The position numbers and the translations under genes are program-made. From contig NZ_JAPPRR010000002.1 of the NCBI RefSeq assembly GCF_026719705.1, positions 559,091 to 623,090 on the forward strand: DNA of 64,000 bases, read 5' to 3'. The notes under the pieces were generated by a model. That model was not told where the DNA came from. It saw only the letters and a program-made list of their open reading frames with translations, and did not search any database. Below, in pieces: positions 33,096-41,589 of this stretch (position 1 is its first letter; each line of letters starts with the position of its first letter). This DNA comes from Pseudokordiimonas caeni. GTDB lineage: Bacteria > Pseudomonadota > Alphaproteobacteria > Sphingomonadales > Kordiimonadaceae.

Positions 33096-34412
33096 TTATT
33101 CAGTGTCGGCGGGTTTCTTGCCTTCGGATGGCTCCGGCGGGCGGATCCAGCAGTCGGTGCCGTTGGCCTTCAGCGCATTGCACAGCTCGCGCGCTTCGGC
33201 GAGGGTCTTGAGCGGCCCGGCATTCAGGCGGTAATAGAAGCCCGACGGCTTGGTATCGCGCGTGCCGAAATCCACCTCCGAGCGGCGCGGTTCGATCCCG
33301 TCCAGAATATCCTTGTTGGCGGCATAGAGGATATCCCAGCCACGGATAAGTTCCTGAACGGTGCGATAGGCGGCAATCTGCAGGGCCCAGCCTTCGGATT
33401 CAAGCAGCGGCGGAATATCGCCCTGCTGGTAGGGTTTTTTCTCGGCAACCGGTTCGGCCGGTGCGGCGGGGGCGGCCGGCATCACCGCAACCGTGTCGGC
33501 GGAGGCCGGATCGGTGACCAGCCGGTTTGCCGCCGCATCGCGGGCGTCGGTATCGGTGAGGCGCAGGTTGCCGGGGGTGGCGCCGTCGGTCGCAGGCGAA
33601 ATCGCGCCCACCGCCAGCGAACGCATGCGCTCCTCCGGCGTCAGCGACTTGATGGCGTTATAGAAGCCGAAAGTATCGGCGACCGTGGCGGCATCAAGAT
33701 CAAGCCGGGCCATCCGCTCGGCATCCTTGTCTCGGCCCGCCATCAGGTAGGCGAAGGCAAGATTCTGGCGGTCGCGGGGACCGCCTTCGGCGTTCGATAC
33801 GATGGGCTCGAGGATGGCGATGGATTCGTCCGGCCGGTCCCAGGCAGCCAGCACCAAAGCCTTGTTGGATTGGCCGAGTGTGTCGCTCGTGCTGTCGAAG
33901 CTCGCGATGGCATCGTCAAGCCGACCGAGGGCGGCGAGCGCAATGCCGCGACCGGAACGGGGACGGCCGTCGCCGGACATCCGGTTCGAGGCTTCGGTGA
34001 AGGCGGCAAGCGCCTGATCGAACTGCCCGAGCGACAGGAAGGTCTTGCCCATGGCGTGCCAGGCCTCGCCGGAGGCATTCTTGTCATCGATCAGCGAGCG
34101 CAGCACCTTCATCGCTTCTTCGGGTGATCCGGTGGCATTGAGGCTGGTGGCGAGGCCAACACGGGCGCGGTCTCCGTCGCTGCCGCCAAGGAGCGAGCGA
34201 TAAAGCGGGATGGCGGCGCCATGGTTGCCTTCCGCTGCCAGCCGGTCGGCGACATCGATCAGGCTGCCGCTCGCGCCGCTGCTTTGCATCGCGGCAGAGG
34301 CCGCCTGAACATCCGGGGTGGCACCGGCGGAGGTTGAATGCCCGGCGCAGGCCGCAAGGGTAACAAGACAAGCGCCCGTCGCAATCAGCCTGAAGGAAGA
34401 ATTTGTTGTCAT
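33096..34412 (-). CDS. Lipoprotein with TPR repeats and C-terminal SPOR domain
   Basis: The 438-residue protein has a lipoprotein signal (CLVTLAACAGHS, lipobox LAAC). TPR-like repeats follow (ALAAFTEASNRMSGDGRPRS, IALAALGRLDDAIASFDSTS). A Pro/Ala-rich linker leads to a SPOR domain near residues 345-430 (GWALQIAAYRTVQELIRG, FYYRLNAGPLKTLAEA, CNALKANGTDCWIR). SPOR domains bind denuded septal peptidoglycan, so it may act at the division site or in envelope upkeep, possibly as a Pal/CpoB-like factor. AGGTGA precedes the ATG. It is followed on the same strand by no close gene. Confidence 0.9.
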   Translation of the reverse strand: MTTNSSFRLIATGACLVTLAACAGHSTSAGATPDVQAASAAMQSSGASGSLIDVADRLAAEGNHGAAIPLYRSLLGGSDGDRARVGLATSLNATGSPEEAMKVLRSLIDDKNASGEAWHAMGKTFLSLGQFDQALAAFTEASNRMSGDGRPRSGRGIALAALGRLDDAIASFDSTSDTLGQSNKALVLAAWDRPDESIAILEPIVSNAEGGPRDRQNLAFAYLMAGRDKDAERMARLDLDAATVADTFGFYNAIKSLTPEERMRSLAVGAISPATDGATPGNLRLTDTDARDAAANRLVTDPASADTVAVMPAAPAAPAEPVAEKKPYQQGDIPPLLESEGWALQIAAYRTVQELIRGWDILYAANKDILDGIEPRRSEVDFGTRDTKPSGFYYRLNAGPLKTLAEARELCNALKANGTDCWIRPPEPSEGKKPADTE

Positions 34413-34521
34413 GGTCGCTCACCTGCCTGCATTGGCGCTGCCCTTTGCGGGTCTGCCATGTTCCCGAATAGACCTAACACATTGGTCCATTAAGGTTAAG
34501 AACTATGGAAGGAAAAGACAG

Positions 34522-34552
34522 AATGGCCGGTTCCTTTTCGGGAACGGCCATT
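34522..34552 (-). terminator. Weak terminator hairpin after the ParA-RHH pair
   Basis: AATGGCCG...TTCC and GGAACGGCCATT pair around TTTTC; on the minus strand a short T-rich tract follows. It lies 16 bases past the RHH gene stop. Confidence 0.5.
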
Positions 34553-34568
34553 CCGATTTTGCGGAGGA

Positions 34569-34946
34569 CTATTTCTTGGCAGCGCCGCACAGGCAACCGC
34601 CCTTGCCCTCTTCGGCGGCGAGAAGGGCTTCGACCGCCTCGTGCATCAGCGATTGCTGCGTGACGCCGCGGCCGGCGGCCAGAAGGCGCAGCTTGATGTG
34701 TGTGTCACGGTCCACCCTCAGTGTCTTTGATACGGGCTTTGCGGGCTCGGCCTTCACAAGCGCCGGGCGTTTTTCGGCGACAGGCTCGGGGCGTGGCGCC
34801 GCACGCTCCAGCGTCAGGCGTACGGGGCCGCTGCCGGTTGCGGGTCGTGCGGTCTGCTGCGGTGTCGGCTCGAAATGGATGCCGGCCGACGGGCGAGCCT
34901 GACCCTTGCGAGCGAGGAGCGAGGCAGTAAGGGATGCCATAGCCAT
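34569..34946 (-). CDS. Ribbon-helix-helix protein encoded with a ParA-like ATPase
   Basis: The 125-residue protein has a proline/alanine-rich N-terminal half starting ASLTASLLARKGQARPS and a C-terminal ribbon-helix-helix module (SKTLRVDRDTHIKLRLLAAG, then VTQQSLMHEAVEALLAAEEG), ending with CLCG. RHH proteins are DNA-binding ParG/CopG-like centromere binders or regulators. Its N-terminal basic region could stimulate the ParA ATPase, as arginine-finger tails of ParB or ParG do. It lies 25 bases after the ParA-like gene on the same strand and forms an orphan pair far from plasmid replication genes. Confidence 0.8.
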   Translation of the reverse strand: MAMASLTASLLARKGQARPSAGIHFEPTPQQTARPATGSGPVRLTLERAAPRPEPVAEKRPALVKAEPAKPVSKTLRVDRDTHIKLRLLAAGRGVTQQSLMHEAVEALLAAEEGKGGCLCGAAKK

Positions 34947-34971
34947 CGGTTCAGTCCTTTCCCTTGGTGTC

Positions 34972-35688
34972 TCAGCTCACCGCGTGCAGCGGTGACCCGC
35001 CGAATGCGGCACGGCCAAAGGTCGTGCGTGGCTGGTGCACGGTCTTGAAGCCGGCCTTCACGGGCAGGCGGCGGATACGTTCGTCCACGAAAGCCCACAG
35101 CGCCTCGATCTCTTCGGTCGATTTCGAGGAGGGGGCGGCTTCCATCACGGTGCGTCCGTCGATCATGCTGGCGGCAAAATCCTGCCGGTTGTGGATGACG
35201 GTCGGAGCAACTGCACCATGGGCCGAAAGCGCGATGGCGGCTTCGGTCGTCAGGCGGGCGCGCGGCGTGGCGGCATTGATGACGAATACGAGCGGCTTGC
35301 CGGCGCGTTCCACGAGATCGACAGTGGCCCCGGCAGCGCGCAGGTCATGCGGGCTCGGGCGGGTGGGGATGATCACGAGGTCCGATTTCGCCACCACGGC
35401 CTGGATCGACCGGGTGATGGCGGGCGGGGTATCGATGATCACAAGCTGGAAATTTTCCTCGCGCAGGGCATTGAGGTCCGCTTCAAGGTCGTAAATGCTG
35501 GTTTGCGCAAAGGCGGGATCATTGCTTTCCCGCGCATTCCACCAAGCTGCAAGGCTGCCCTGGGGGTCGGTATCGATGAGCGCAACCTTGCCTGCCCCCT
35601 GCCGGACGGCTTCGACTGCGAGATGCCCCGACAAGGTTGTCTTGCCGGAGCCGCCTTTCTGCGATGTCACTGCCACTACACGCATCAT
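34972..35688 (-). CDS. ParA/MinD-family ATPase
   Basis: The 238-residue protein begins with a deviant Walker A KGGSGKTTLSGHLA carrying the signature lysine, followed by LIDTDPQGSLAAWW (Walker A') and LVIIDTPPAI (Walker B). It is a short ParA of the type that positions DNA or protein cargo by dimer gradients on the nucleoid. It lacks the N-terminal helix-turn-helix of type Ia plasmid ParA. Two adjacent ATGs (35688, 35685) follow GGAGACGA. The partner is the ribbon-helix-helix protein downstream. As no replication gene is near, this is probably a chromosomal orphan pair with a cargo still to be found. Confidence 0.9.
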   Translation of the reverse strand: MMRVVAVTSQKGGSGKTTLSGHLAVEAVRQGAGKVALIDTDPQGSLAAWWNARESNDPAFAQTSIYDLEADLNALREENFQLVIIDTPPAITRSIQAVVAKSDLVIIPTRPSPHDLRAAGATVDLVERAGKPLVFVINAATPRARLTTEAAIALSAHGAVAPTVIHNRQDFAASMIDGRTVMEAAPSSKSTEEIEALWAFVDERIRRLPVKAGFKTVHQPRTTFGRAAFGGSPLHAVS

Positions 35689-35834
35689 TCGTCTCCAATT
35701 TTCCTGTGGGGAGCGTCTGCCAACGACTCCCGCATGAGGAAACGATACTAATTGCGATTAAAGATGGATTTAACAGATGCTGAAAATTTGGCGCGAATAC
35801 TGGCAAAATCACCGGTGAGGCACCCAAGTGTTTG

Positions 35835-36113
35835 TGCTGGCAGCAAAAAGAGGCCAGCTTCCGCTACAAGACGATCCGCCCCCATGTGAACGGCAGGCTT
35901 GTGTGGCAGGACAATACGGATAACATGGGGCGTGACATGCACTGTCCGGTGGCCGATATTGCCCGCAATATGGCGCCGGAGCCTGGTGATGTCCTCCTGT
36001 CCGGCACACCGGCGAACAGCCGTCCCGTGCAACCCGGCGACTGCAAATTTCCTGGCACGCGCGCTGCGGGCGGACAAGGCGCCCAATTTTACAAATCGAC
36101 CCTCGAGGACTGA
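35835..36113 (+). pseudogene. Remnant of a fumarylacetoacetate-hydrolase-family gene (C-terminal part)
   Basis: This frame encodes VNGRLVWQDNTDNM, then ADIARNMAPEPGDVLLSGTP and ANSRPVQPGD, which follow the C-terminal core of FAH-family hydrolases (VNGE..Q..T.dMi, LEPGDVILTGTP, PGD). The N-terminal two thirds are missing, the last 25 residues (after PGDCKFPGTR) no longer match, and there is no start codon with a ribosome site. It is probably a decayed gene left between parA and the aldehyde dehydrogenase. A real short protein is less likely. Confidence 0.55.
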
Positions 36114-36145
36114 ACCCCCGAGGGCCTGACACAAGAGGAAGCATC

Positions 36146-37579
36146 ATGACCCTGCCTGACGCCACCCGTTTCTATATCGACGGCAAATGGGTAGAGCCCG
36201 AACCCGGCGCGACACTGGCCCCTGTCGTCAATCCGGCAACAGGCGGGGAAGTCTGCAAGGTCGCCCTTGGCACCAAGGCGGATGTCGAAAAGGCCGTGAT
36301 GGCGGCCCGTGCCGCTTTCCCGGCTTTCGCGCGCACGAGTGTCGCCGAGCGCCGCGAACTCTTGGCCGCGATCAATGCCAAGCTGATTGAACGCAATGAC
36401 GAGATCGCGAAGGCGATCTCGGTTGCCATGGGGGCACCCATGGGCCTTGCCATCCATGCGCAGGCGCCGTCCGGCCCGCAGCATTTCGAGCAGATCCTGA
36501 CCGAGATCGACAATTACAAGTTCGAGGAAAACATGGGCACCACCCGCATCCGGCACGAGCCGATCGGGGTCTGCGCGCTCATCACCCCCTGGAACTGGCC
36601 GATGAACCAGATCGCCACCAAGGTCGCCCCGGCGATTGCGGCAGGCTGCACGATGGTGCTGAAGCCGAGCGAACTAGCTCCCCTTGATGCCGTGATCCTG
36701 GCTGAAATCATCGACGAAATCGGCCTGCCGAAGGGGGTCTTCAACCTGGTGCACGGCGACGGCCCCGGCGTGGGTTCCTCGCTTGTCAGCCACCGCGAGG
36801 TCGACATGGTTTCCTTCACGGGCTCGACCCGTGCGGGTATAGCCATTTCGGAAGCTGCCGCCAAAACTGTGAAGCGCGTGTCGCTGGAGCTTGGTGGCAA
36901 GTCCGCGATGATCGTGATGCCGTCGGCTGACCTCAAGACCGCTATCGCCACCTCGGTACGCGAGGTGATGGTCAATTCCGGCCAGTCGTGCAACGCCCGC
37001 ACCCGCATTCTGGTACCGAAGGACAAATATGCCGAAGCCGCGGCAATTGCTGCCGAGGCCGCAAAAAGCCTGACGGTCGGCAAACCGGAGGACAAGGTGA
37101 ACCTTGGCCCCGTGGCCAACCGCAACCAGTATGAAAAGGTCGTCTCGCTCATCCGCAAGGGTGCCGAGGAAGGCGCCACGCTCCTCGCTGGTGGCCCTGA
37201 CAAGCCCGCAGGCCTTGAAGACGGTTTCTTCGTGGCCCCCACCGTGTTCGGCGATGTGACGCCGGACATGACGGTGGCACGGGAAGAGATTTTCGGTCCG
37301 GTGGCCTGCCTCATGACCTATGACACGCTCGATCAGGCGGTCGATATCGCGAACGACAGCGAATATGGCCTCTCGGGCGGCGTGTGGGCGGCAAGCCGCG
37401 AGGAAGCAGCCGAAGTGGCCGCCCGCCTGCGCACCGGCATGGTGCATATCAACGGCGCCGGGCTCGATAGTGCGGCTCCCTTTGGTGGTTACAAGATGTC
37501 GGGCAATGGCCGCGAATGGGGCAAGTATGGCCTTGAAGACTATCTGGAACTGAAATCGGTGTACGGCGCGAACGGCTAA
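36146..37579 (+). CDS. NAD(P)-dependent aldehyde dehydrogenase
   Basis: The 477-residue protein is a complete class-1/2-type ALDH. It shows ITPWNWPMNQ (NAD pocket), VLKPSELAPLDA, the SFTGSTRAG loop, the general base glutamate in LELGGKS, the catalytic cysteine in NSGQSCNAR, and EEIFGPV with GGYKMSGNGREWGKYGLEDY at the end. It oxidises an aldehyde to its acid; the substrate is not evident, though similar enzymes act on medium-chain or aromatic aldehydes. AGAGGAAG precedes the ATG. A terminator at 37604 closes the gene. The FAH-like remnant upstream might indicate a former aromatic catabolic locus. Confidence 0.92.
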   Translation: MTLPDATRFYIDGKWVEPEPGATLAPVVNPATGGEVCKVALGTKADVEKAVMAARAAFPAFARTSVAERRELLAAINAKLIERNDEIAKAISVAMGAPMGLAIHAQAPSGPQHFEQILTEIDNYKFEENMGTTRIRHEPIGVCALITPWNWPMNQIATKVAPAIAAGCTMVLKPSELAPLDAVILAEIIDEIGLPKGVFNLVHGDGPGVGSSLVSHREVDMVSFTGSTRAGIAISEAAAKTVKRVSLELGGKSAMIVMPSADLKTAIATSVREVMVNSGQSCNARTRILVPKDKYAEAAAIAAEAAKSLTVGKPEDKVNLGPVANRNQYEKVVSLIRKGAEEGATLLAGGPDKPAGLEDGFFVAPTVFGDVTPDMTVAREEIFGPVACLMTYDTLDQAVDIANDSEYGLSGGVWAASREEAAEVAARLRTGMVHINGAGLDSAAPFGGYKMSGNGREWGKYGLEDYLELKSVYGANG

Positions 37580-37603
37580 CCGCCGCCCGTCTGATGAAAC
37601 AGC

Positions 37604-37633
37604 AAAGACCCGCCGATCTGGCGGGTCTTTTTC
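37604..37633 (+). terminator. Rho-independent terminator after aldehyde dehydrogenase
   Basis: AAAGACCCGCC-GATCT-GGCGGGTCTTTTT has an 11-base-pair stem and a T-run. The same stem sequence is reused at 47612 and 50424. Confidence 0.9.
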
Positions 37634-37660
37634 ATTTCGGAAAGGGATTTGACGAGGGGC

Positions 37661-37721
37661 TTGACTCGTTCGTTTATTAAGGATATTAAATATCCATAAG
37701 GATAAAAAATATCCTTAATAA
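37661..37721 (+). promoter_or_regulatory. Promoter with nested Rrf2-type operators for ahpD-like/rrf2
   Basis: TTGACT (37661-37666) and TATTAA (37684-37689) are 17 bases apart. Two GGATA-N5-TATCC palindromes follow at 37681-37695 and 37700-37714, 19 bases apart centre to centre, and an outer perfect inverted repeat TTATTAAGGATATT/AATATCCTTAATAA spans 37674-37721. The first palindrome overlaps the -10 element, so the product of the second gene probably represses its own operon. Confidence 0.75.
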
Positions 37722-37763
37722 GTGACCTTCATCACCAGAGCTCCTCAAGAAAGGACCCGAGTC

Positions 37764-38243
37764 ATGTCAGCACGTCTCAACTATTTCGCCCTCTCCGGCA
37801 GCACCGCCAAAGGCTATCTCGATTTCAGCACCGCCCAACATGGTGGCTCGATCGAGGAAAGCGCACGTCATCTTGTCGATATTCGCGTGTCCCAGATCAA
37901 CGGCTGTGCCTTTTGTCTGGACATGCACGTTAAGGAAGCCAAAATCGACGGCGAACGTGAACTGCGCTTGCATCACCTGGCGATCTGGCGGGAATCCCCG
38001 CTTTTCACCCCGCGTGAGCGCGCCATTCTGGAATGGGCCGAACTCTTGACCAAACTGCCGCCTGAAGGTGTTTCCGACGAAGCCTTTGCCGCTGTGCGCG
38101 CGCATCTGAGCGACAAGGAAATCTCCGATCTCACCTTCCTTGTGCTGACGATCAACGGCTGGAACCGCCTCAGCATCGCCTTCCGCCCGGTGCCGGGCTC
38201 GAACGACAAGATGCTGGGCCTTGAAAAGGCCGGCCTTGCCTGA
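37764..38243 (+). CDS. AhpD/carboxymuconolactone-decarboxylase-family protein
   Basis: The 159-residue protein has the AhpD core with INGCAFCLDMHVKEA: a CxxC pair (C48, C51) and H55, as in alkylhydroperoxidase-like proteins that use the cysteines to reduce peroxides. Helices ILEWAELLTKLPPEG and LVLTINGWNRLSIAFRPVPG complete the fold. AAGAAAGGA precedes ATG 37764; the frame extends upstream into the operator without support. Its stop overlaps the start of an Rrf2-type regulator (TGATG), so the two are coupled, and the operator array in front suggests redox- or NO-responsive control. Confidence 0.88.
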   Translation: MSARLNYFALSGSTAKGYLDFSTAQHGGSIEESARHLVDIRVSQINGCAFCLDMHVKEAKIDGERELRLHHLAIWRESPLFTPRERAILEWAELLTKLPPEGVSDEAFAAVRAHLSDKEISDLTFLVLTINGWNRLSIAFRPVPGSNDKMLGLEKAGLA

Positions 38244-38734
38244 TGCAGCTACGTAACCAGGTCGAATGGGCGCTTCATTGCTGCGGCATCCTTGCCGGGG
38301 TGCCCGACGGCCGTTACCTGCCGACCAAGGCCTTGGCGGAATTCCACGGCGTGCCGAAGGAATATCTGTCCAAGGCCTTGCAGGCCTTGTCGCAGGCCGG
38401 GCTCGTTGAAAGCACGCTGGGGCCGTCAGGCGGTTACCGGCTGGCCCGCGCGCCCGAGGCGATCAGCTTCCTCGATATCGTTGAAGCGGTGGAAGGCAAG
38501 GCCTCCACCTTCGTCTGCACCAATATCCGCTTCAATAACCCCTGCGTGCCGAAGGGCGATTGCACCAGTGCCGCGCGGCCCTGCGCCATCGCACGTGTGA
38601 TGTGGGAAGCCGACAAGGCGTGGCGCGACCGGCTGAAGGCCACCACGCTCGCGAGCCTCGGGCAGACACTGATGACAGACCTCGACGCCGACACCCGCAC
38701 CCGCATCGCCGGCTGGGTAGCGGATCACAGCTGA
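38243..38734 (+). CDS. Rrf2-family transcriptional regulator with cysteine cluster
   Basis: The 163-residue protein has the winged helix of the Rrf2 family (LPTKALAEFHGVPKEYLSKA, LVESTLGPSGGYRLAR) and then four cysteines, C92, C101, C107 and C114, in the region where IscR and NsrR bind an Fe-S cluster with three. It could sense oxidants, NO or iron-sulfur status. It is coupled to the AhpD-like gene and probably binds the GGATA-N5-TATCC sites upstream of the operon. Confidence 0.88.
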   Translation: MQLRNQVEWALHCCGILAGVPDGRYLPTKALAEFHGVPKEYLSKALQALSQAGLVESTLGPSGGYRLARAPEAISFLDIVEAVEGKASTFVCTNIRFNNPCVPKGDCTSAARPCAIARVMWEADKAWRDRLKATTLASLGQTLMTDLDADTRTRIAGWVADHS

Positions 38735-38878
38735 CGCCAGCCAGCCGCGCCCGCCCCGAAACCGGGCTCCTGCTCCTGATGATCCACACTCCCCTTGCCT
38801 GCGTAATACAGGCTAGTATGTCTCCGGCTGTTCCGGAGAGCCCCCATCAGTGCGGATGGTTGGCGAGTGGAGTGTGAA

Positions 38879-40774
38879 ATGTCCAGGATCCCCGGTCTGT
38901 CTCTTTTTTCCAACAAACGTTCGATTGACAGTTTCGTTGTCGACGCCATCCGCAAGGCGATGGCCACAATCGAGTTTGAGCCTGACGGCACTGTCATCAC
39001 CGCAAACGAAAACTTCCTGTCGCTGATGGGCTACGGGCGGGACGAAATCCGGGGCAAACATCACCGCATCTTTCTGGATCGGGCCTACGCAGCGTCCGAG
39101 GAATATACAGCCTTCTGGCAAAGCCTGAAGCGCGGCGAAGCTGCCGTTGCCGAATTCAAACGGCTTGGTAAGGACGGCAGACCGGTCTGGATCAGGGCAT
39201 CCTATTGCCCCGTGAAGGATAAGGGCGGCCGGGTCATCCGTATCGTCAAGGTGGCGATGGATGTGACAGGCGATGTACTGGCCAGCACCGATGCGAAAGG
39301 CCAACTGGATGCGATTTCGCGGTCGCAGGCAGTCATCAGTTTCACGCCGGATGGCACGATCCTCGATGCCAACGAGAATTTCCTGAAAGCGACGGGTTAT
39401 GCGCGCGATGAAATCGTCGGCCGTCACCACCGCATGTTCGTGTGCCCGGAAGAAGCACGGACGGCGGATTATGCAACCTTCTGGGAAAAGCTGGCAGCTG
39501 GCACTTTCGATACCGGCCAGTACCGCCGCATTGCCAAGGAAGGCCGCGAAATATGGCTGCAGGCGACCTATAACCCGATTTTTGACCCCGAAGGCCGGGT
39601 CGTGAAAGTGGTGAAATACGCCTGGGATGTGACCGAGGAAGTCCTTCGGAACGCTGATTACAGAGGCCAGATCGAGGCCATCGGCAAGGCACAGGCGGCC
39701 ATCAGCTTCGATCTGGAGGGCAACATCCTTGATGCCAACGAGAATTTCCTGCAGGCCATCGGCTACAGCCTCGACGAGGTCAAGGGCAAGCATCACAGCA
39801 TGTTTGTGGAGCCGGGCGAGGCCCGGACACCCGCCTATCATGACCTCTGGAAGCAGTTGCGGTTCGGCCGGTTCCAGGCTGGCGAATTCAGGCGCATCGG
39901 CAAGGGCGGGAAGGATGTCTGGATTCAGGCGAGCTACAATCCGATTCTTGATCCCGCCGGCCGTCCTTTCAAGGTCGTGAAGTTTGCGACCGACATCACC
40001 AAACGGGTGGAGCTGCGCGAGGAGACCCGTCGTGTCGGGGCGCTCGTGGACCAGAATCTGACGAAGATCCTCGATAGCGTCGGCGCGGCAAGTGAACAGT
40101 CGGTTTCGGCTTCGGCCGCATCCAACCAGACGCTGGCAACCGTCCAGTCCGTGGCGGTGGCAACGGAAGAGTTTGAAGCGACCAGCCGCGAGATCGCCAT
40201 CAATATGGATCGCTCCCGCGAACAAGTGAACCGTGTGATGGAAGTGACCCAGACGGCTGACGAGCATGCCGACAATCTCGTGAAGGCGGCCCAAGCGATG
40301 GGCAATATCATCAGCGTGATCGAGGATATCGCAGGGCAGATCAATCTTCTGGCCCTCAATGCCACCATCGAATCGGCCCGTGCGGGCGATGCCGGCCGCG
40401 GCTTTGCCGTGGTTGCGAACGAGGTGAAGTCGCTTGCCAATCAGGTGGCGGGTGCCACTGCGCAGATTTCGGAAGAAATCGGCAGCATGCAAGGCATCAG
40501 CCGCGATGTGGTGGGTTGCCTGAATGCCATCCGGTCAAGCGTCAATCAGGTTGAAAACAGCGTGACGAGCGTTTCGGGGGCGGTGGAAGAACAGGCTGCC
40601 ACCTCGCAGGAGATTTCCCGCAACATGCAGGTGGCTGCAGGTGCGGTGGAGGAGTTTGCCGCGAATCTCCGGGCCATTACCGAGTCGATCACGGAATCGA
40701 ACGAACTGGCGACCGAGGGAACCAATCTCTATCGGTCCCTGCAAGATAAGTCCCAGGTGCAAGACGCCGCCTGA
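38879..40774 (+). CDS. Soluble chemoreceptor with three PAS domains and MCP signalling domain
   Basis: The 631-residue protein has no membrane helix or HAMP. Three similar PAS-PAC units (about residues 25-130, 145-255 and 270-375) each contain an ANENFL motif and a GKHH or GRHH turn. The methyl-accepting domain follows (about 385-620) with the hairpin-tip sequence [20 protein letters not shown] and QISEEIG, and [13 protein letters not shown] beyond it. PAS domains probably bind heme or flavin and sense oxygen or redox state, and the output goes to CheA/CheW. Very similar DNA stretches in PAS2 and PAS3 (39365 and 39731) point to duplication. ATG 38879 follows GAGTGGAG; a GTG at 38867 is weaker. 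Confidence 0.92.
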   Translation: MSRIPGLSLFSNKRSIDSFVVDAIRKAMATIEFEPDGTVITANENFLSLMGYGRDEIRGKHHRIFLDRAYAASEEYTAFWQSLKRGEAAVAEFKRLGKDGRPVWIRASYCPVKDKGGRVIRIVKVAMDVTGDVLASTDAKGQLDAISRSQAVISFTPDGTILDANENFLKATGYARDEIVGRHHRMFVCPEEARTADYATFWEKLAAGTFDTGQYRRIAKEGREIWLQATYNPIFDPEGRVVKVVKYAWDVTEEVLRNADYRGQIEAIGKAQAAISFDLEGNILDANENFLQAIGYSLDEVKGKHHSMFVEPGEARTPAYHDLWKQLRFGRFQAGEFRRIGKGGKDVWIQASYNPILDPAGRPFKVVKFATDITKRVELREETRRVGALVDQNLTKILDSVGAASEQSVSASAASNQTLATVQSVAVATEEFEATSREIAINMDRSREQVNRVMEVTQTADEHADNLVKAAQAMGNIISVIEDIAGQINLLALNATIESARAGDAGRGFAVVANEVKSLANQVAGATAQISEEIGSMQGISRDVVGCLNAIRSSVNQVENSVTSVSGAVEEQAATSQEISRNMQVAAGAVEEFAANLRAITESITESNELATEGTNLYRSLQDKSQVQDAA

Positions 40775-40798
40775 GCCACTTAGCAGGCATTGACGGAC

Positions 40799-40828
40799 AA
40801 AAAGGCGGGGCTTCGGCCTCGCCTTTTT
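40799..40828. terminator. Bidirectional terminator between the chemoreceptor and ArsR-type gene
   Basis: AAAAAGGCGGGGC-TTCG-GCCTCGCCTTTTT forms a stable stem with a tetraloop and T-runs on both strands, serving the two convergent genes. Confidence 0.88.
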
Positions 40829-40832
40829 CATG

Positions 40833-41513
40833 TCAGCTGATCAGGCTCTGGAAACGCTGCTCACCGGAGGCTGAAAAATCGATCACCCTTGTCGCGGGCA
40901 CACGCTGCGCCCAGCCGAGCTCAAGCAGCTGGTCGAGGATCAGTTTTCCGGTGCTGCCGGCCAGATGGTGGCGCCGTACGCTCCAGTCAAGGCAGGTGCG
41001 GCACTCAGGGCGATTCGATTTCGGCAGGCTTGCGGGGCTGAGGCCGATCACGGCCAGCTTTCCCCATCCGTGGGGCGAGACGGCGAGCTTTCCGCCTGCC
41101 TCCATCAGCCAGCCGTCCGCCATCATCCGGTCGAACAGCGCCACCCCCATGTCGCCCGCCAGATGGTCGTAGCAGATGCGGGCCTTGCGCATGGCCGCAT
41201 CCTTCGGGCCGGTGCGGGTGCGCCTTCCCGTGCCGCTCGCATCGGCCACCCGCATCAGGGCTTCTAGAAGCGCTGCAACCTCGCGGCCAGCCAGTCGGTA
41301 ATAATGGTGCCGCCCCTGTATCTCACGCTCGATGAGGCGCCCGTCCATCAGCCGTGCGAGGTGGGAACTTGCTGTCTGCTTGGTGATGCCGGCCTCGACG
41401 GCCAGTTCACCGGCCGTCAGCGCGCGGCCGTCCATCAGGGCGTTCAGCATGTTGCCGCGGGCCGGGTCGCCGACGAGGGCAGCGATCCTTGAAATGTCTG
41501 GGCCTTCTTTCAT
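40833..41513 (-). CDS. ArsR-type winged-helix regulator with C-terminal extension
   Basis: The 226-residue protein has an ArsR-like winged helix at about 5-85 (IAALVGDPARGNMLNALMDG, ALTAGELAVEAGITKQTASSH, GRHHYYRLAGREVAALLEAL) and an extra C-terminal domain of 120 residues with ECRTCLDWSVRRHHLAG, which could bind a ligand or metal. Such long ArsR proteins often control small monooxygenase or glyoxalase-like genes. It is divergent from the NIPSNAP-ABM pair, and the palindrome ATGGTTC-N10-GAACCAT overlapping its start probably serves both directions. Confidence 0.87.
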   Translation of the reverse strand: MKEGPDISRIAALVGDPARGNMLNALMDGRALTAGELAVEAGITKQTASSHLARLMDGRLIEREIQGRHHYYRLAGREVAALLEALMRVADASGTGRRTRTGPKDAAMRKARICYDHLAGDMGVALFDRMMADGWLMEAGGKLAVSPHGWGKLAVIGLSPASLPKSNRPECRTCLDWSVRRHHLAGSTGKLILDQLLELGWAQRVPATRVIDFSASGEQRFQSLIS

Positions 41514-41535
41514 GGTTCGATCCTAATAGAACCAT
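41512..41535. promoter_or_regulatory. Operator between ArsR-type gene and NIPSNAP gene
   Basis: ATGGTTC and GAACCAT are perfect 7-base inverted arms separated by 10 bases. They overlap the start codon of the regulator and precede the NIPSNAP gene by 54 bases, as expected for autorepression. Confidence 0.65.
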
Positions 41536-41589
41536 TCAGGCCACGCAATCAGCTACAAGGGCATCACCATCCGGCAAGGAGATGTGCCC

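Noticed and set aside
32919-34127. 400-codon plus-strand frame opposite the SPOR/TPR lipoprotein gene
   Set aside because: It has no ribosome site and no family resemblance, while the minus-strand gene has a lipobox, TPR and SPOR motifs.
38821-38839. Hairpin TCTCCGG/CCGGAGA before the chemoreceptor gene as terminator
   Set aside because: No T-run follows and the stem is only seven base pairs; its role is unclear.
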